NCBI GenBank assembly: GCA_024232965.1
Contig: JACKQF010000002.1
Coordinates: 986,210 to 1,050,209, forward strand
Direction: 5' to 3'
Source of the DNA: Verrucomicrobiaceae bacterium
GTDB taxonomy: Bacteria > Verrucomicrobiota > Verrucomicrobiia > Verrucomicrobiales > Verrucomicrobiaceae
Length of the DNA: 64,000 bases
In this document: piece after piece, positions 24,656 to 34,000 of the stretch
Position numbering within the stretch: the first letter of the stretch is position 1
How the letters are laid out: each line of letters opens with the position of its first letter
Notes under the pieces: generated by a model
Seen by the model: the letters and a program-made list of their open reading frames with translations, nothing else
The model's database searches: none
Told to the model about the DNA's origin: nothing
Program-made: the position numbers and the translations under genes

Positions 24656-26311
24656 CTAAGGCAGTTCTTCGGAACTCTCCACAAACCAACGATCCGTGGT
24701 GAATTCATCAAGGGAGGTATTGTCGTTCTGAAGATTGAGTTCCTTCAGCTCTTTCTCATCGTCCCAGGGCCGTAGCGTAAGGCGATAGCGTTTTCCGATG
24801 GTCCCATTGGCTGTTGGTTGCAGGGTCTTGGCTTTGAAGGTCCACTGGATGGCCTGCCAATCCGTACTAGGGTCAAACGCGCCGGACACGACCCGATCTA
24901 CCTTGTAAACAGCGGTATGGAGAGCGTCCACATACGGGGTGCCATTGAGATCTTGATTGCGGGACTTTTCGATCAACGTGCCCTCGACGACAACCGCAGC
25001 GTTCGCCGTAGGTTCCGTCTGCGACTTGTTGGCCATATCACTGCGATTCGGGTTAAACGGCGTCGATGACCACTCAACGTTCGCCTGCCGAGCTGCGTGA
25101 GGGGACAAAAGTAGATCGCGACAAGCGATGGCCCAAATAACGAGCTTCTTGGAGCGTACTGCGTCGTCCGTTCGTCGGGCGAAGTTGCGCCGGGCCTGGG
25201 TAGCGCCGCCACCATTGACGGCGTAAACGTCCAGCGGCTGGTGCAGACGCATGGCTAAGTAACGCGAAAATCCCGCGTTGATGCGATCCGTCGGGGCAGC
25301 GGGTTTTGCAAATCCAAGTGCGGGATCATCGAAGACGTTCACAAAACTGTCCCCAATCAACGCGATGGGCGAATCCTCATCTGTCCCGATGCCGTCAAGT
25401 GAGACTAAGGTAGCTTCCTCCTCTTGGAATAGACTGCCTGGACTGTGTAGATCCAACAAATGGACGAGGTCACCGTAGCTGCGCAGGTCCATCGGCTGCG
25501 GTTGGATCAGCGGGGTCTCTGGCGAAATCAGATCCGGGTGGTGTTTCTGAATGTGGTCATAGACGACACGTGCCCCATGCTGCATCGCTTCGGGCGTCCA
25601 ATGGGTGTCTTGCTTGAGGAATACTGGAAAGCGGACCTTCAGTTTGAAGAACTCGGGGGCAAGATTGATGACCTCGATCCCGGCCTTTTCGAACTCAGCA
25701 TACAACGCCAATTGGTCTGGATGATAGAGCGGATCGTCGTGACGCTTGGGCACGATGTGCTCGGGATAGATCATCGGCTTTACCGGCAGTGGGATGAGGA
25801 GCAGCGGAATGCCCCGCGCCTTGAGTTCGGCCGCAAATTCTAACACCACATCCTTTGCCATGGGCAGCTTTCCAACGCTAGGGTCCTTCATTGGCGAAAA
25901 GGGTTCCCGCTTGATCGGGCCCCACCCGCGCAACGCCATCAACTCCGGTTGGTAGAAGAGCCAATCGCCACCTCCGATGAAGACCTTTTGGTTTCCCTCA
26001 CTTGCATATCGCGTCAGCAACCCTTGCGTAGTTTGCTGGATCCAAGTCGAGTATCCGGCGGCATCGGTAGCCTTTTCGGTTTCGTGCAAGCGGGTCAGCA
26101 ATTCACCTTGGCTGGGACGCCAACTCAGCAGCTTCGCGGCAGGCGTCTCCTGCCATTTGCCTTTCGCTGCCATGCTCAGGTGATACATGAATGGCAACAG
26201 CGCGACGACAGGAAAGAATACCAGCGCAATGCGCCAAGCGTGGCGGGCACTGATTTGGTAATCAGTGGTGTCTTTTTCGTCGGGGTAGGGATTGACTGGA
26301 ACGTCTGGCAT
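24656..26311 (-). CDS. AlgX/AlgJ-like SGNH acetyltransferase domain protein
   Basis: 551 residues. An N-terminal cytoplasmic tail, one membrane helix (about residues 28-48), then a periplasmic SGNH-like domain with the AlgX/AlgJ landmarks GGGDWLFYQPEL, KQDTHWTPEAM (Asp-x-His catalytic pair) and IGDSFVNVF (Ser nucleophile). It is encoded 12 bp after the MBOAT gene. In alginate and related systems MBOAT and AlgJ/AlgX proteins move acetyl groups from the cytoplasm onto an exported polysaccharide. The C-terminal 140 residues form an extra domain of unknown role. Confidence 0.85.
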   Translation of the reverse strand: MPDVPVNPYPDEKDTTDYQISARHAWRIALVFFPVVALLPFMYHLSMAAKGKWQETPAAKLLSWRPSQGELLTRLHETEKATDAAGYSTWIQQTTQGLLTRYASEGNQKVFIGGGDWLFYQPELMALRGWGPIKREPFSPMKDPSVGKLPMAKDVVLEFAAELKARGIPLLLIPLPVKPMIYPEHIVPKRHDDPLYHPDQLALYAEFEKAGIEVINLAPEFFKLKVRFPVFLKQDTHWTPEAMQHGARVVYDHIQKHHPDLISPETPLIQPQPMDLRSYGDLVHLLDLHSPGSLFQEEEATLVSLDGIGTDEDSPIALIGDSFVNVFDDPALGFAKPAAPTDRINAGFSRYLAMRLHQPLDVYAVNGGGATQARRNFARRTDDAVRSKKLVIWAIACRDLLLSPHAARQANVEWSSTPFNPNRSDMANKSQTEPTANAAVVVEGTLIEKSRNQDLNGTPYVDALHTAVYKVDRVVSGAFDPSTDWQAIQWTFKAKTLQPTANGTIGKRYRLTLRPWDDEKELKELNLQNDNTSLDEFTTDRWFVESSEELP

Positions 26312-26323
26312 ACTCTTTCCAGG

Positions 26324-27763
26324 TTAGAATTGAAAGTAGAGGAAGGGGCTGTGGCCGCGGGTGAACATGACCGCTATTGCGATCACAAATAGGAAGAGCC
26401 CCACGACCGCTTTCCACGCCACAAATCGATGTAGAATGGTCTGCGTATTTGGCATGATCCACGCCGCAAAGGCGCAGACAAAAAACTGGAACAAATTGAA
26501 GTTCCGCAGCACCTCAGCCTCCGCGATGGCGGCCGTGGCCTGGAGCACAGGCCCCCCGCCGAACATCACCGCCAAATACTGCGTCGCCACGCCAAAGGTC
26601 TCCGCCCGGAAGAAGACCCATGTGATAAGGATGATGAAAAACGTGAACGACACCCGAACCGGCACAGGCATCCTCGAATAGAAGGAATCCTTGCCCATCA
26701 TCCGTTCAAAGGAAAGCATCGCACCGTGAATGCCGCCCCAGATCACAAAATTCCAGGAGGCCCCGTGCCATAGGCCACCGATCAGCATCGTCAGCATCAG
26801 GTTCACATACGTGCGCACCGACCCATGCCGATTTCCACCCAACGGAATGTAAAGATAGTCGCGGAGAAACGCGGAAAGCGACATGTGCCACCTCCGCCAG
26901 AAGTCCGTAATGCTGACGCTTTTGTAAGGAGAATTAAAGTTCTCCACAAAGTAAAAGCCCAGCAGCTTCGCCAAGCCAATCGCCATATCAGAGTAAGCAG
27001 AGAAATCGAAGTAAATCTGAAACGCGTAGGCGATGAGGCCGAACCACGCCATCGACTGCGTCAGGCTGCCATCGCCCGCACCAAAAGCGGCATCCGCAAT
27101 CGCACCCATCGGATCTGCAAGAAGGATCTTTTTGGCGAGGCCAAAACTGAAGCGCGTGATACCGAGGGAAAACTTCTCGATCGTATGCTCCCGATGCCTC
27201 ATCTGATCCGCAATGATGCCGTAGCGCACGATCGGTCCAGCGACCAAGTGGGGAAAGAGCGAAACAAAGCAGGTGAAATCCAAGAACGATTCTGCCTGCC
27301 TCGCATGGCCGCGATAGAGATCGATGCAATAGCTCAGACTCTGGAAGACATAGAATGAGATGCCCGCTGGAAGGATGATGTTGGTGAAGAATTCCGGCAC
27401 CGAAAGAGTGCCCCAATGCATCCATTCCGCGATACTTTGCGCACTGCCGATGGCAAAGGCCGTGTACTTAAAGAAGGCCAGCGCGCTGAGGTTTGAAACG
27501 ACCGAAAGCGTCACCGCAAAGCGCTTTCGTCGCTCATTGTCGCCAGCGTTGACGATCATCTTGCCCAGATTGTAGTCCAATGTCGTCGTGCCGAGCATTA
27601 GCAGCACGAACCAAGGATTCCACCACCCATAAAAGACCATGCCAGAGCAGGTCAGGAAGAGATGCCGCAAAGTGCTGCCGGCTCCTCGCCAAAGCAGCAA
27701 GTAATAGATCCCCACCACTAGCGGCAGAAAATAGAAAATGAAGATATGCGAGCTGAAGACCAC
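26324..27763 (-). CDS. MBOAT family O-acyltransferase (AlgI-like)
   Basis: 479 residues with about ten hydrophobic helices. Start MVFSSHIFIFYFLPLVVGIYY is the usual AlgI N-terminus. Conserved MBOAT residues are visible in FWRRWHMSLSAFLRDYLYIPLGG and the catalytic His in GLWHGASWNFVIWGGIHG. It passes acyl groups across the inner membrane for polysaccharide acetylation, acting with the AlgX/AlgJ-like product encoded immediately downstream. No polysaccharide synthase is nearby, so the substrate is unknown. Confidence 0.92.
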   Translation of the reverse strand: MVFSSHIFIFYFLPLVVGIYYLLLWRGAGSTLRHLFLTCSGMVFYGWWNPWFVLLMLGTTTLDYNLGKMIVNAGDNERRKRFAVTLSVVSNLSALAFFKYTAFAIGSAQSIAEWMHWGTLSVPEFFTNIILPAGISFYVFQSLSYCIDLYRGHARQAESFLDFTCFVSLFPHLVAGPIVRYGIIADQMRHREHTIEKFSLGITRFSFGLAKKILLADPMGAIADAAFGAGDGSLTQSMAWFGLIAYAFQIYFDFSAYSDMAIGLAKLLGFYFVENFNSPYKSVSITDFWRRWHMSLSAFLRDYLYIPLGGNRHGSVRTYVNLMLTMLIGGLWHGASWNFVIWGGIHGAMLSFERMMGKDSFYSRMPVPVRVSFTFFIILITWVFFRAETFGVATQYLAVMFGGGPVLQATAAIAEAEVLRNFNLFQFFVCAFAAWIMPNTQTILHRFVAWKAVVGLFLFVIAIAVMFTRGHSPFLYFQF

Positions 27764-27987
27764 AGGTGACAGGACTTCTGGCGGAGGGAAGGCTCTGAAT
27801 CAACCCCGAAACTGCGCACCACTGTTGCTGACATCGCAATGCGCTGAGCCCGTCAGAACAGCCACCTCAGAAAACGTTTGTGGAACGTGTATTCATCGCA
27901 TCTGATGCGATCACCCATCGATCGTCTCAGGCTGTGAATTGAGCTTGCTCTGAACGTCCGCAAATGGCTTGATTGAGTAGATCTCTT

Positions 27988-29064
27988 ATGTCTGACCTTG
28001 CCCCGTCTGATTTTGAAAAACTCACACTCAGTGAGCTGCGTCAGGTGCTAAATGCCACGCCTCAGCCTTACCGTGTGCATGTGCAGATCGATAGTCGCAA
28101 CGATCGGACTACGTCAACCGGCAGTCCTTTTGTGGAACTGCGATTGGTGGACGGAAGCGATAGCTTGGTTTGGCGTGTGTTTGATAACAGCCCGATGCTT
28201 GCAGAGACCCGTCAACTGCCGCGCGGCACTTGCATCGAGCTGGCGGCGCAGTGGGCGGATGCGGGGAAGTTTGGCCCAGAACCTCGGCAGCCGATGTGGC
28301 GAATGCTGACTGACGACGAAAAACTGGTGCTCTTCAATGGGAGTGCCGATCTCGCACGACGGCAGCGCGAGGACTACGACCACATCTCCAATACAGCTCA
28401 TGAGATGACTGACCCGCGTCTGCGGGAGCTGTGCCTGCTTTTCTTGGAGCGCTTTGGAGATCGATTTCGGCGGGCGGCGGCGGCGCGCGAAAACCATCAC
28501 GCACGGCGGGGCGGCTTGGTGGAGCATGTGGCGCAAATGATGCGGGGTGCGGCGGCCGTCGCTGCCGTCTATCCTTCGCTGAACCGTGATCTCCTGCTGG
28601 CGGGCGTGCTGTTTCATGACTGTGGGAAGATGTGGGAGAACAACTATCCCGAGCACGGCTTCCACATGCCTCACGACCTCTGGGGCGAGCTACTGGGCCA
28701 CATTCCTCTGGGTTTGGAGCTGGTGAACAAGCTTTGGCGAGACCTGATGGAACAGTCCGCCTCCGCCGAGTGGCAGACCTTGGAGCCTGGCAATGATCTG
28801 GTGCGCGTGCATCTGCTGCACCTGATCGGGTCTCATCACGGCCAATACGAATTCGGTGCGCCCGTACTGCCAAAGACGCCGGAGGCGATTGTCCTGCATC
28901 ACATTGATAACATCGACGCCAAGATGGAGATGCTGCGTCGTGGTTACACGACCAGCAAGGATCTGGGCAATGGGATCTTTGAACGCTTCCGCCCCTGGCC
29001 GACCCACATCGTTACGCCACTGCCAGCGATTCCCCCTGAGCCACGGGAGCCGGAGGCCGAGTGA
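27988..29064 (+). CDS. HD-domain phosphohydrolase, YhaM-like 3'-5' exoribonuclease family
   Basis: 358 residues from ATG 27988; a TTG 15 nt upstream is in frame but less likely. The N-terminal 110 residues look like an OB-fold (PYRVHVQIDSRNDRTTSTGSPFVELRLVDG). The HD domain follows, with the first His in NHHARRGGLVEH, the HD pair in AGVLFHDCGKMWE, a distal SHHGQYEFGAP and the final Asp in HIDNIDAKM. OB plus HD in this order is the YhaM/CBF1 layout, which degrades single-stranded RNA or DNA. Convergent with the next gene. Confidence 0.82.
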   Translation: MSDLAPSDFEKLTLSELRQVLNATPQPYRVHVQIDSRNDRTTSTGSPFVELRLVDGSDSLVWRVFDNSPMLAETRQLPRGTCIELAAQWADAGKFGPEPRQPMWRMLTDDEKLVLFNGSADLARRQREDYDHISNTAHEMTDPRLRELCLLFLERFGDRFRRAAAARENHHARRGGLVEHVAQMMRGAAAVAAVYPSLNRDLLLAGVLFHDCGKMWENNYPEHGFHMPHDLWGELLGHIPLGLELVNKLWRDLMEQSASAEWQTLEPGNDLVRVHLLHLIGSHHGQYEFGAPVLPKTPEAIVLHHIDNIDAKMEMLRRGYTTSKDLGNGIFERFRPWPTHIVTPLPAIPPEPREPEAE

Positions 29065-29070
29065 GGCCCG

Positions 29071-30990
29071 TCATTGCGAGGCGCTCAGGGGTATCTCGGT
29101 GGCTCGCATCAAGAGCAGGTGGAGCTTATCCGTTTGGGTGCGTTGCATCTTGAGCAGTGTCATCTTGTCCATGACGAGCCTTTGTTCACCCTCCCAATCC
29201 TCCTTGTCGATCTGGGCGGCGGGCACCCACTGATCTTGGTGGGCTTTGGCATAGTCGATCATTTGCGCGAGGTTAGGCATCACGGGGCGTGCGAGGTGGT
29301 GGACCAGTTTGTAGCTGAAGAGGTTCTGATCATCCTCGTGCTTGATGCTGCCGGAGAATACGGTGCCGACCGGAAACGTCTCCAACGCGGTGGGGCGCAG
29401 TCGCCCGGGTGTCTCGCGGTAGTCGGGTTCGAACTCGGTGACTTCGACGAAGTCCTCGGCGACTCCAAAAGATCCCTCCCCCTGCCCAAAGGCACCCACT
29501 GCCAGCGCCGCGATCTTGGCGCTGCCGTCGGCGACCCTGCGCAAGACTTCGGCTTGAAGATCGGCTTTAAAAAGGTCCGTTGACTCGCCTTTCCAGCGAT
29601 CTTCCTCGGTGCCAGGGACCTCGAGGACAATCGCCGTGACTTCGATCAGCGAGAGCTCCGGCAGATGGCCAAAATCGAAAAACAAACCGCCAGGCTCCGT
29701 CGCAGGCTCGGGCTCCATCTTCTTCAGCTTCCGATGTTTGGTGAACGTCAGCACGGTCTGCTGAGCGCGGACTCCATCTTGTCCCCCCAGACAGTCGGGA
29801 ATGTGCAACGCGCTCTGAAGCACCGTGCTGCAATCGGGGAGAGGCAATCGAGTGCGGGTCGTCAGTGAAACGAACTGCGGCTCCCTCATGATCATTTGGG
29901 GTGCGTCCAATGCGACTTGCCACACCGCATGGCGAGGAGGGGCAAGGTCCTGGGCAAGGGACAACTCCATGGTGGCCTCTTTGCTGACTTCGACCGTGAG
30001 TTCGGTGCCGACCAGCCGCTCATCCCAGGCGGAAGGGATCGTCGGCATCTCCGTCGGAAAAGCGTGCCGGCGGCCGGACTCAAGCTCGACACGCTGGTCG
30101 AGCATCGCCGCTGCACTCGTGAACCCAGAAAGCACCGCGCTGCCTTTCGCGACGCGACCGAGGAGCGCTTCCAAAAGATCCGCATCCGCCGCGGGATCAC
30201 GCTCCAAAAGCAGCCGCAAAGCCTCCTGCGAATCCAGCGTGATCGAGATCACCGCAACGCTGCCGCTACCCGTCGGCGGGCGATCTCTTCCCTCCACCGT
30301 GTGTTCGCCGATTCCATCGCCCGGTTGCACCCTTGTCAGCATCACATCCAGAAACCCGCGCGTCGGTGCCGCCTCCGCTGCGGGGAAGACCGCATCGGCT
30401 GGGCGCATCACCGCGAGCACTGCCCGTCCGCCGAGATTCCAAGCGGTGCTGGTGGTGACGCGTTCGATCAGCTTGTCCGGACGGTCATACCAGCCCATGC
30501 GTTGCGCAGGATTTCTGGGCCATGTCACGGGCCACCGCGCCACTACCGGTGCCGCTGGGTTGAAACTGACCTGCCAATCGCTGCGGAAAACCAGGCCTGC
30601 GTCGTAAAGCAAACGGGAATCCGCCAAATACTTTAGCTCGGTTCCCACCAGCACCTCTTCGAAGGCTGTTGGGATCAACACCAGCTCATCGTATGCCTGA
30701 GCGTTCTCGCTCGGCAGGAGGAGATGACGGCCGTGGGTAACGACCAAAGGCTTGCGCGTCTCGGTGCTCGTTTCGATGTCTGAAATCAGGGTGGCTTTGC
30801 CTTTATTGACCCATTCCCAAAGATTCGCATCAATCTCGTCGTCCGTAGCGGGCTTCAGCCACAGGGAAAGAAAGTCGGCCTCTGGCACACGGATCACGGC
30901 GTGGCGGACTTCGACATTGGGCAGCACTCCCGATGCGGTCACGGGAAGGAGCAGGCGGAGTGCACAAAAAACCAATGGCCAGCGGTTCAT
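29071..30990 (-). CDS. Secreted protein with three repeats of an unnamed domain
   Basis: 639 residues from ATG 30990 (MNRWPLVFCALRLLLPVTASG), giving a Sec signal; upstream in-frame Met codons are rejected. Three similar units of about 190 residues can be aligned by hand through the pattern [VI]-x-[VIT]-x-[LV] ... LL..V..G.A.L ... HxFP/LLP ... P.A.[DE]..[LF].VGT.[LF]. The same unit occurs once in the upstream gene 30987-31631, which overlaps this one by 4 nt (ATGA), so the two are translationally coupled and evolved by domain duplication. Family not recognised. Confidence 0.7.
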   Translation of the reverse strand: MNRWPLVFCALRLLLPVTASGVLPNVEVRHAVIRVPEADFLSLWLKPATDDEIDANLWEWVNKGKATLISDIETSTETRKPLVVTHGRHLLLPSENAQAYDELVLIPTAFEEVLVGTELKYLADSRLLYDAGLVFRSDWQVSFNPAAPVVARWPVTWPRNPAQRMGWYDRPDKLIERVTTSTAWNLGGRAVLAVMRPADAVFPAAEAAPTRGFLDVMLTRVQPGDGIGEHTVEGRDRPPTGSGSVAVISITLDSQEALRLLLERDPAADADLLEALLGRVAKGSAVLSGFTSAAAMLDQRVELESGRRHAFPTEMPTIPSAWDERLVGTELTVEVSKEATMELSLAQDLAPPRHAVWQVALDAPQMIMREPQFVSLTTRTRLPLPDCSTVLQSALHIPDCLGGQDGVRAQQTVLTFTKHRKLKKMEPEPATEPGGLFFDFGHLPELSLIEVTAIVLEVPGTEEDRWKGESTDLFKADLQAEVLRRVADGSAKIAALAVGAFGQGEGSFGVAEDFVEVTEFEPDYRETPGRLRPTALETFPVGTVFSGSIKHEDDQNLFSYKLVHHLARPVMPNLAQMIDYAKAHQDQWVPAAQIDKEDWEGEQRLVMDKMTLLKMQRTQTDKLHLLLMRATEIPLSASQ

Positions 30991-31631
30991 GCGTCGCCTC
31001 CTCGGATCAAAATGATCCATCGCCGAGGCGTCGCCCCGGGCTCTTGAGCGGTCTGGAGAATGGAAGCAGCGCGGGTCCATTCCCCCGCTTTGATGAGCGT
31101 TGTGCCCTGCCACTGCAGGGTATCAAAGACGGGCGTGGCGACGGCTCGTTCAAGGCGCTGAATGCCTTCGGCTTGGGTGTCGTAGACGTGTTTTGTGGAT
31201 TGCTCAGCGAGGGTGGTGTGCCGCAGGGAGAGCTCCAGGTGGAAGGGGTCATTGCCGCACTCTGCCGTGAGGGTGGTACCAACAAATTGAGTCTTCTCCT
31301 CGAATTCCACGACCTTCCCCGGATGTTCCCGGTCCTTCTCCCAGCCGGCGTGGAAGGTGATGTCTTTTCCCTGCTGCCACTTTGCCTGCTGCGACTCTGG
31401 GGTTCGCAGCGTTGCCGCTACCGGCATGCTGATCTTGCCGGTAGCGCTCAAGGCGATCGCTTTTGCATGGATTTCCCCGGCGGTCATCTTGCCAGCCTGA
31501 AAGTCCTGCTGCCAGACCGCCTCATCCATGGCCAGCAGCACGACATCGACCTTCAGCATCCGCTCCACACCGACCGCAGGCAGCGCACAGAGTGTGGCCA
31601 CCAGAAAGCCGATGTGTCGAAAATCAACCAT
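30987..31631 (-). CDS. Secreted single-domain relative of the adjacent triple-repeat protein
   Basis: 214 residues with a signal peptide (MVDFRHIGFLVATLCALPAVGVE). The mature part VDVVLLAMDEAVWQQDFQAGKMT ... FVGTTLTAECGND resembles one unit of the protein encoded just downstream. The C-terminus (IQRLERAVATPVFDTLQWQGTTLIKAGEWTRAASILQTAQEPG) extends the pattern. Start and stop of the pair overlap by 4 nt. Function unknown; probably a periplasmic or secreted partner. Confidence 0.7.
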   Translation of the reverse strand: MVDFRHIGFLVATLCALPAVGVERMLKVDVVLLAMDEAVWQQDFQAGKMTAGEIHAKAIALSATGKISMPVAATLRTPESQQAKWQQGKDITFHAGWEKDREHPGKVVEFEEKTQFVGTTLTAECGNDPFHLELSLRHTTLAEQSTKHVYDTQAEGIQRLERAVATPVFDTLQWQGTTLIKAGEWTRAASILQTAQEPGATPRRWIILIRGGDA

Positions 31632-31682
31632 GGGCGGAGACTAACAGTTTCGCCTCCGATCGTCAAAGCAACAAGGGACGGC

Positions 31683-32921
31683 TCACTTTCCGGCGACATC
31701 GTAGCAGTGCAGCAGCTCCTGATCGCGGAGAAAAAGTCGTCCACCGCTGACCACCGGATGAGTCCAGACGCGGCCGTCGGGGGAGCGTTGAGACGTCTGT
31801 GGGTTGAGTGTGAAGCGACTCTTTTCGTCAAAACCTTTTGGGCTGGCTTCGATCAGGACCACGTCGCCGGACTTTTCATCGAGAAGATAAAACATGCCGT
31901 CGGCACAATGGATGGCACCTTTGCCCACGGCCTTTTTCTCCGTCCAGACGACCTGACCGGTGGCAAATTCCATGCAGGTCCATCCCCCTTTGTTGGAGTG
32001 TCCATACAGGTGGTCTCCCACGAGGATGACGCCGCCATGGTGGTTCTCAAGATCGGTGTTGGCGTAGATCTGCTTCACTTGGTTGTCCTCGCTGATCTCC
32101 ACCATCATGCAGCCGACGCCGTAACCTGCGGAGACAAAGACCTGATTGCCCTTCACGATCGGCGTTGGGATCACGGCGGTCTTGCCCGGGAAATCGTGAC
32201 GCCAGATCACCTTCCCATCTTCTGGGGCGACACCGGCAATGCTTTTGCCAGTCAGTTGCACCAACTGCCGACGGCCGTGGATGACGGCTGGAACCACGGA
32301 TGCATACTGGGCGACATCGTCCCATCCGGCGGTCTGCCAAGCTTTTTTGCCCGAGGACTTTTCAAAGGCTGCCATGGTGCCGGCGCTGCCACCGGGAGTG
32401 CAGACGACGAGATCGCCCTCGACGAGTGGGCTTTCGGTGTAACCCCAGCTTTGCAGCTTGCCTCCCAGATCCTCGACCATGCGGGTGCTCCAGATTTCTT
32501 TGCCGTCAGCGGCATTGAGACAAATCAGAGTGCCCTTGCCGCTGATTGCATAGACTCTGCCATCGCTCACCGTCGGGGTGCTGCGAGGGCCATTGCCCCA
32601 CTTGTTTTGCAAGAGCGGGCCTGCCTCGGTGGACCACTTTTCCTTCCCCGTGGTTGCATCGACCGCGATCACGTATTCCACGGCATCTCTGGCTCCCATC
32701 GTGTAAAGCGTGCCATCAACGATGGAGTAGCCTGAGTAACCCAGACCGACATCTTCATTGATCCAGACCGTCTTCGGACCACTGGCGGGCCACTTCTTGA
32801 GCAAGCCCGTCTCCTTGGAGATGTCATCGCGGTTCGGCCCGCGCCATTGGGGCCAATCGTCGGCGTGGAGATTGACGCTGAGAAGCAAGGAGGCGGTGGT
32901 GAGTGCGGATGCCAGTTTCAT
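31683..32921 (-). CDS. Secreted PQQ-like beta-propeller protein
   Basis: 412 residues with a Sec signal (MKLASALTTASLLLSVNLHA) followed by DDWPQWRGPNRDDISKETGLLKKWPASGPK, the standard opening of Verrucomicrobiota/Planctomycetota PQQ-binding-like WD40 proteins. Repeats include VIAVDATTGKEKWST, LICLNAADGKEIWST and IAGVAPEDGKVIWRHD, typical PQQ-propeller blades (AxDxxTGxxxW). No cysteine ring or Asp pair proving PQQ catalysis; probably structural or sugar-binding. Confidence 0.85.
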   Translation of the reverse strand: MKLASALTTASLLLSVNLHADDWPQWRGPNRDDISKETGLLKKWPASGPKTVWINEDVGLGYSGYSIVDGTLYTMGARDAVEYVIAVDATTGKEKWSTEAGPLLQNKWGNGPRSTPTVSDGRVYAISGKGTLICLNAADGKEIWSTRMVEDLGGKLQSWGYTESPLVEGDLVVCTPGGSAGTMAAFEKSSGKKAWQTAGWDDVAQYASVVPAVIHGRRQLVQLTGKSIAGVAPEDGKVIWRHDFPGKTAVIPTPIVKGNQVFVSAGYGVGCMMVEISEDNQVKQIYANTDLENHHGGVILVGDHLYGHSNKGGWTCMEFATGQVVWTEKKAVGKGAIHCADGMFYLLDEKSGDVVLIEASPKGFDEKSRFTLNPQTSQRSPDGRVWTHPVVSGGRLFLRDQELLHCYDVAGK

Positions 32922-32984
32922 GTGAGATCAGGTTCGGAGGATTGAATTAGAGCGGATGCAGTGCGGATATACGAGATCTTTTCG

Positions 32985-33977
32985 CTACTTCTTTGAGGGA
33001 TTCAGTTCGGCGAGTGGAAGAGCGGCAAATCGTTCCCAGATCGCAGCGCATTGCTCGCTGCTCATGAGTCCGTCGTGAACCCAGAGTGCGTATCGCAGGC
33101 GCAGGGGCTTTTCAGCGCTGACGGCGATGCTTTCTTCGAGATTGAGGCAGGCGCACATCCAGCCATCATCGCGCACGTGGAAGGGCGTCGGGTTTTGCGG
33201 ATTGCTGGGGTGATTCAGCAGCGTGATGCCCGAATACCCATCGGGGTCGTTGGTGATGCGCCCGCTGTAGTCACACCATTGGGCGGGCTTGCGGAAGACT
33301 TCGGCCTCATTCACCTGCCCCGCGCTGTTGAGGATGCGCCCTCCACCATCAATGACACCGATGCTTTTCGCGATGCGCACGCCGATCAGGCCAAAGGGCG
33401 TCGGACCAAAGCTAGAAGTCATCCCTTTGGGGGCCGTGTATTCAAGATCGACGATCATGAGCCAACTCGCCGCGCCATCCAAGGGCAGCACCTCTGTCCG
33501 GCGCACCTCAATCAGTTGCACAGCCTGATCAGCCTCCGCGATCCAGTGGTTCACCATGCGCATGGATGCGGATGCATCGGCATCGGTGTAGCCTTCGCGA
33601 GAGATCTCGACATTCACGATCCGGCCCGTCTTGGGGCCTCGATCTGCCCAAAAGCTGATGCCATTGACATCGTTGTGAGAGATCCATACGCCATTGTGAT
33701 GACTGTGGCCCTGGGGGTCGTGCGGATGCCCCATCCGCGTCAAGCTAACGTCCCGCGTGCTCCGGATGGGATACCAAAAGACGCGAGAATCAGCCGGATC
33801 AAAGTGGCAGGCCGTCAGTTCTCTTCCATTCAATTGGAACGAGGTGATGTGATGCGGCAACGGCACGGCCTGAACCGCAGGCACCGGTTTAGCGGAGGGC
33901 AGTACATCCTGCCCCACGAGCAGGGCGCTAGAGTTCAGGAGGAACAGCAAAGAAAGGAGGCGCATAGGCAGAGACAT
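32985..33977 (-). CDS. DUF6807 (PmoA-like) secreted protein
   Basis: 330 residues from ATG 33977 (MSLPMRLLSLLFLLNSSALL); a second Met four codons later would also work. Signal peptide, then the DUF6807 core: VFWYPIRSTRDVSLTRMGHPHDPQGHSHHNGVWISHNDVNGISFWAD, where the His cluster resembles the metal-binding signature of this family. Common in Planctomycetota and Verrucomicrobiota near carbohydrate genes. Reaction unknown. It precedes the PQQ-propeller gene on the same strand by 63 bp. Confidence 0.82.
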   Translation of the reverse strand: MSLPMRLLSLLFLLNSSALLVGQDVLPSAKPVPAVQAVPLPHHITSFQLNGRELTACHFDPADSRVFWYPIRSTRDVSLTRMGHPHDPQGHSHHNGVWISHNDVNGISFWADRGPKTGRIVNVEISREGYTDADASASMRMVNHWIAEADQAVQLIEVRRTEVLPLDGAASWLMIVDLEYTAPKGMTSSFGPTPFGLIGVRIAKSIGVIDGGGRILNSAGQVNEAEVFRKPAQWCDYSGRITNDPDGYSGITLLNHPSNPQNPTPFHVRDDGWMCACLNLEESIAVSAEKPLRLRYALWVHDGLMSSEQCAAIWERFAALPLAELNPSKK

Positions 33978-34000
33978 ACGCCCTGCCCGCGCCTGACCTT

